From the NCBI RefSeq assembly GCF_002878395.1, contig NC_061115.1, positions 90,908,102-90,972,101 on the forward strand: 64,000 nucleotides of DNA, written 5' to 3'. Below the pieces are notes generated by a model. The model ran no database searches and had not been told where the DNA came from. It saw only the letters and a program-made list of their open reading frames with translations. Below, piece by piece: positions 61,201 through 64,000 of this stretch; within the stretch, counting starts at the first letter, position 1; each line of letters opens with the position of its first letter. The stretch is from Capsicum annuum (Eukaryota; Streptophyta; Magnoliopsida; Solanales; Solanaceae). Both the position numbers and the translations under genes were made by a program.

Positions 61201-61708
61201 TAGGGAAAGGGTTAAGACAGTTCAGAGTTGACAGAAATCATACGTAGATGTACGTAGAAAGGATCTCGAGTTTGAGTTTGGTGACTCTGTGTATTTGAAA
61301 ATCTCTCCTATAAAAGAAGTGAAGAGGTTTGGAAAGAAGGGGAAACTCAATCCCCGATATATCGGTCCTTACCAAATTCTCATCCATTTCAGAAAGGTAG
61401 TTTACAAGCTTGAGTTGCCTTCAGATTCATCTTTAGTTCATCCAGTGTTCCACGTCTGTTTGATAAAGAAATAAATAGGTGACCCATCAGTCGTAGTCTG
61501 TGTAGAGGGCATACATAGTTAGAGCATCCTCTCTTATGAAGAGATACCAGTTAAAATTCTTGACTATCAGATTCGCAGACTGAGGAACAAAGTAGTCCCT
61601 CTAAAAAATCAGTCCGTTGAGGGAGCTACTTGGGAAGTAGAAGTAGACCTGCGGACCAAGTATTATTATCTATTCTCTGCTAATCCAGAGTCAGCTCAAG
61701 GTAAATAG
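58260..61708 (+). pseudogene. Gypsy pol: protease, reverse transcriptase, RNase H, integrase
   Basis: Protease: LLDLGASLSFVTP (near 58340) and FDVILGMDWFHFYY. Reverse transcriptase: [20 protein letters not shown] (58940), [30 protein letters not shown] and the intact FIDDILVYS (59351-59377). The motif A aspartate is Asn (AAC at 59164-59166), so it is still inactive. RNase [14 protein letters not shown] (near 59902) and VVAGALNRIS (60108), where the family has ADALSR. Integrase: HDAHYSIFPEATKMF with the last zinc cysteine replaced (KCSTYQ), core DLVWDIIDRITKSSHFLPVH and IISDRGTKFTTQF, ERTIHTLEDML, and GPY/F module KISPIKEVKRFGKKG (61294) through VHPVFHVCLIKK. The tail ends at 61708. It has many stops and frameshifts. 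Confidence 0.88.
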
Positions 61709-62047
61709 TTTCCTTAAGCTTAATCAGTTTATGGTTAAGATTTCAGTTACAAATGTGGTATCAGTTCCCATTGATTATATGGTCATAGTCTCATGAGTCA
61801 GTTTATCCATGTACCCATACATCAGATATGCATGATCAGTATATCCACTTATCCTATCACTAATCCCAGTCTTGCATTCATGAATCATGTTCAATTATGT
61901 ACTTATGCATATTCAGTGTGATAATTCAGTCTATCAGTAACTTTAGCCATAAAATCATGTGTCAGATGTTCATGTACAGTAAGTTCAGTCTACCATTATT
62001 CTCAGCTTAGTCTCATTTGAGGACGAATATTACCAAGGGGGAGATAA
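61709..62047 (+). other. 3' untranslated region and purine tract
   Basis: CAGT-rich non-coding stretch ending in 'gaggacgaatattaccaag' and the purine tract gggggagataa (62037-62047), directly before the 3' LTR. The same ending, slightly altered, closes the internal region of the LARD-like element at 33370-33406. Confidence 0.72.
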
Positions 62048-64000
62048 TGTAAGACTTCGCAAAAAGTTTTAGCTTAAATTAAATCTGTCCTTTATTCCTG
62101 TTAGGGGTTCCAGACTTAGAATATATTAACTAAGTATTCAGACTTAGTACTATTTTAGCCTTCGAAAGTTGGAAATCTTATTTCATGACCTTTATGTCAT
62201 TTAAATATTGATATTTGAGTTAGTTTATGATTAGTAATATTAGTAGAGGTTCCCGAACAAGTTTTGGATTTTTTGGTTCTTTTTTAGACCATGTTTGAGT
62301 GCCCAAAATAGTGGGTCAATGCGATGTTAATGCATCACATCGACCATCACATCGATAATATAGTTTTCCCCAGCTTCAGTGCAAATTCCAGTGAACAGAC
62401 GCGGACTCAATGAGGTGCATTGTCTATCACATAGATGCCAATGATGCGGCGCATCAGCCTGCGTGTCGGTAACACAGTTTACAGGAATTAAAAGTTTACA
62501 TCCTCATGGTGAATTAGGTATTTTTCCCTAGCTCTTCAGCCCCCAAAACATGAAATTAAACCATTTGAAGAGCAATTATATTCATTATTTCACAAATTAC
62601 TCAAGAAGAAGAACCTTAGGTGTTGAAATTTCAAATCAAGAACTCAACAACTCACTATTAACTTTCAAAAATTCATCAACTATGGAATGTGAAGTGTTCA
62701 TCCAAGGGTCCCTTCCACCCTTGGAGTCCAAGAAACTATTTTTAAACTTCAAGTTTATGGATTTTATGAATTCCATGTTGGGTTTCATTATGTTCATGTT
62801 TATAATAATTAAATGGGCTTCTAATACATGTTTTATGATACATTTCATGTGAGGTTAATTGATATGTATGTAATATCATGAGGATCGATTCAAAACCCTT
62901 GAAATTGTTAATGGGGATTTGAATTATGATGTCTACTTGTTATTTAGTATTATGTGCATATGTATGCTCACCAAGTGCTTGATGAATTGTTCATCTGAAC
63001 TAATAAGGGAAAGAAATCATGTCATGCTAGCTTATTTGCAAGTTGTACCATGAAAGTGTTTGGTAATATGTCTCTATAGATGCATTGTGAATTCAATATG
63101 CATGCTTATGTTAAGCAAGATCATGTGATGCTTTATTTTCATGCTATCAAGTCATGGGGGTATTTAATACCTGACAATTTAGCTGTTTACTTAGAGCCAG
63201 TGTCAAATACAAAGTGATCTTAGTAGTGACTTGATCAGTAGAACTCAACCAGTTATAGAAACCTAGGAAATCTCAGTAGTGTTTGTAATTCAATCACAGT
63301 ACTCAGATCAGACCTCAGTAAACTCGGTCAGTTAACAGAATCTAGGAGTATACCGTCAGTCCACAAAATTAGTGAACTCAGTTCTGTTCAGTCAATTAAT
63401 AATATCAGTAATAATTCAATCCATTCTAGTACAAAAAAGAAATCAGTTTAGTGTCCATATAGTTAGGAGTAGGATTCAACACCGAGCGAACCCAGGGATG
63501 AAGGCATTCCTGTTGACAGAGGGTTTGACCCTTAGTAGAAATCCTTATGTTACAAAACTATGTAGACTATGTAGTTTGAATTATCTTTCTACGAGATATT
63601 ATGAGAGTTGATACATCCCATTTGAGTTTTTCTACCAGCGAGGGTTCACAAAAGAGCTTCTTATCAGAGAGGTTTAACTCACAGCTTGTCTCTACATGTG
63701 GTACGGTATTGAAACCCTTCCCACTAGGGTTACTGGTTTGACCCCAATCAGTTCAGAGAGGGGCATATCAGTTAGATAATTACCTTCTATAGTCTCAGTT
63801 TTAGTCTCAGTCTCAGAATCGAACTCCGTTCATTGCTACAGATTCAGTACTATAAGATATAGTCACTCAGGTTAGTACAAAACTCAATATTGTTCCACAG
63901 AATAAGGACTATTAGATACAATCATTAATTTATTAGTAATTCAGTATCAGCATAATTAGATAACAATTAATCAGTATTCAGATTGAGCATTCAATATTAT
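62048..64000 (+). repeat. 3' LTR of the 54.4 kb gypsy element (truncated by window)
   Basis: Starts TGTAAGACTTCGC and runs to the window end. Position 64000 corresponds to about 56284 of the 5' LTR, so roughly 600 bp is missing. Confidence 0.87.

Larger units (their letters stand above)
54352..64000 (+). mobile_element. Degenerate Ty3/gypsy element, 3' end beyond window
   Basis: Plus-strand element: 5' LTR 54352-56879, internal region 56880-62047, 3' LTR from 62048 onward. By comparison with the 5' LTR about 0.6 kb lies outside the window. It is inserted in the gypsy-A integrase. The 5 bp before it, acttt, should be duplicated at its far end. Its LTR body resembles that of the LARD-like element ('gggagtaggattcagcactg', the CTCAGT motifs, 'tatgaaccc' blocks), so the two belong to related families. 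Confidence 0.87.

Noticed and set aside
42823..61708. Endogenous pararetrovirus
   Set aside because: Both coding regions have integrase after reverse transcriptase and long LTRs with primer binding sites and purine tracts. That is the gypsy order, and I see no movement-protein-like sequence.

Overview
The window is plant repetitive DNA made almost entirely of decayed LTR retrotransposons. I see no host gene, tRNA, rRNA, CRISPR array or bacterial-type gene. The organism is most likely a large-genome eudicot, and Solanaceae (for example Capsicum) is my best guess. The reasons are the AT-rich sequence, primer binding sites matching plant initiator tRNA-Met, chromovirus-type gypsy pol proteins ending in a GPY/F module, a Ty1/copia gag of the long zinc-knuckle plus coiled-coil kind, and a fragment resembling the 'putative plant transposon protein' domain. 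The taxon is inference only.

Layout. (1) 1-26428: a head-to-tail array of six copies, the leftmost partial, of a 4.61-4.67 kb unit. Units end at 3184, 7848, 12460, 17092, 21755 and 26428. On the minus strand each unit reads: copia primer binding site, copia gag N-terminus, the last 67 bp of a copia LTR, the C-terminus of a gypsy pol, a gypsy 3' LTR of about 1.91 kb, and an unclassified segment of about 1.7 kb here called X. (2) 26429-53568: a minus-strand copia element with LTRs at both ends (52807-53568 and 26429-27097), split by two later insertions. One is a non-autonomous large LTR element at 27387-36307 with no coding capacity. The other is a degenerate gypsy element at 40437-51729, whose own gag is split by a solo LTR at 43548-45792. 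(3) 53569-54351: a minus-strand gypsy integrase fragment. (4) 54352 to beyond 64000: another degenerate plus-strand gypsy element, cut by the window edge inside its 3' LTR.

History. The integrase fragment at 53569-54351 stops at the copia 5' LTR with residues ...SFADV. The pol fragment in every array unit starts with DVRQSELEFE. The same short sequence, GATGTG, lies at both broken ends. I infer that one gypsy element (called gypsy-A here) was split by the copia insertion. The copia 3' LTR was then extended into a second partial copia, consistent with LTR-LTR unequal exchange followed by a large internal deletion. The chimeric copia-gypsy junction was then amplified with the gypsy 3' LTR and its flank X into the array. 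Units 1-3 and units 4-6 form two sequence subgroups, so amplification was stepwise and local.

Nothing here looks functional today. Every gag/pol carries stops or frameshifts, and catalytic residues are lost in both longer gypsy pol genes. The most unusual item is the 4.65 kb array whose unit is a copia/gypsy chimera, together with the readable chain of events that produced it.
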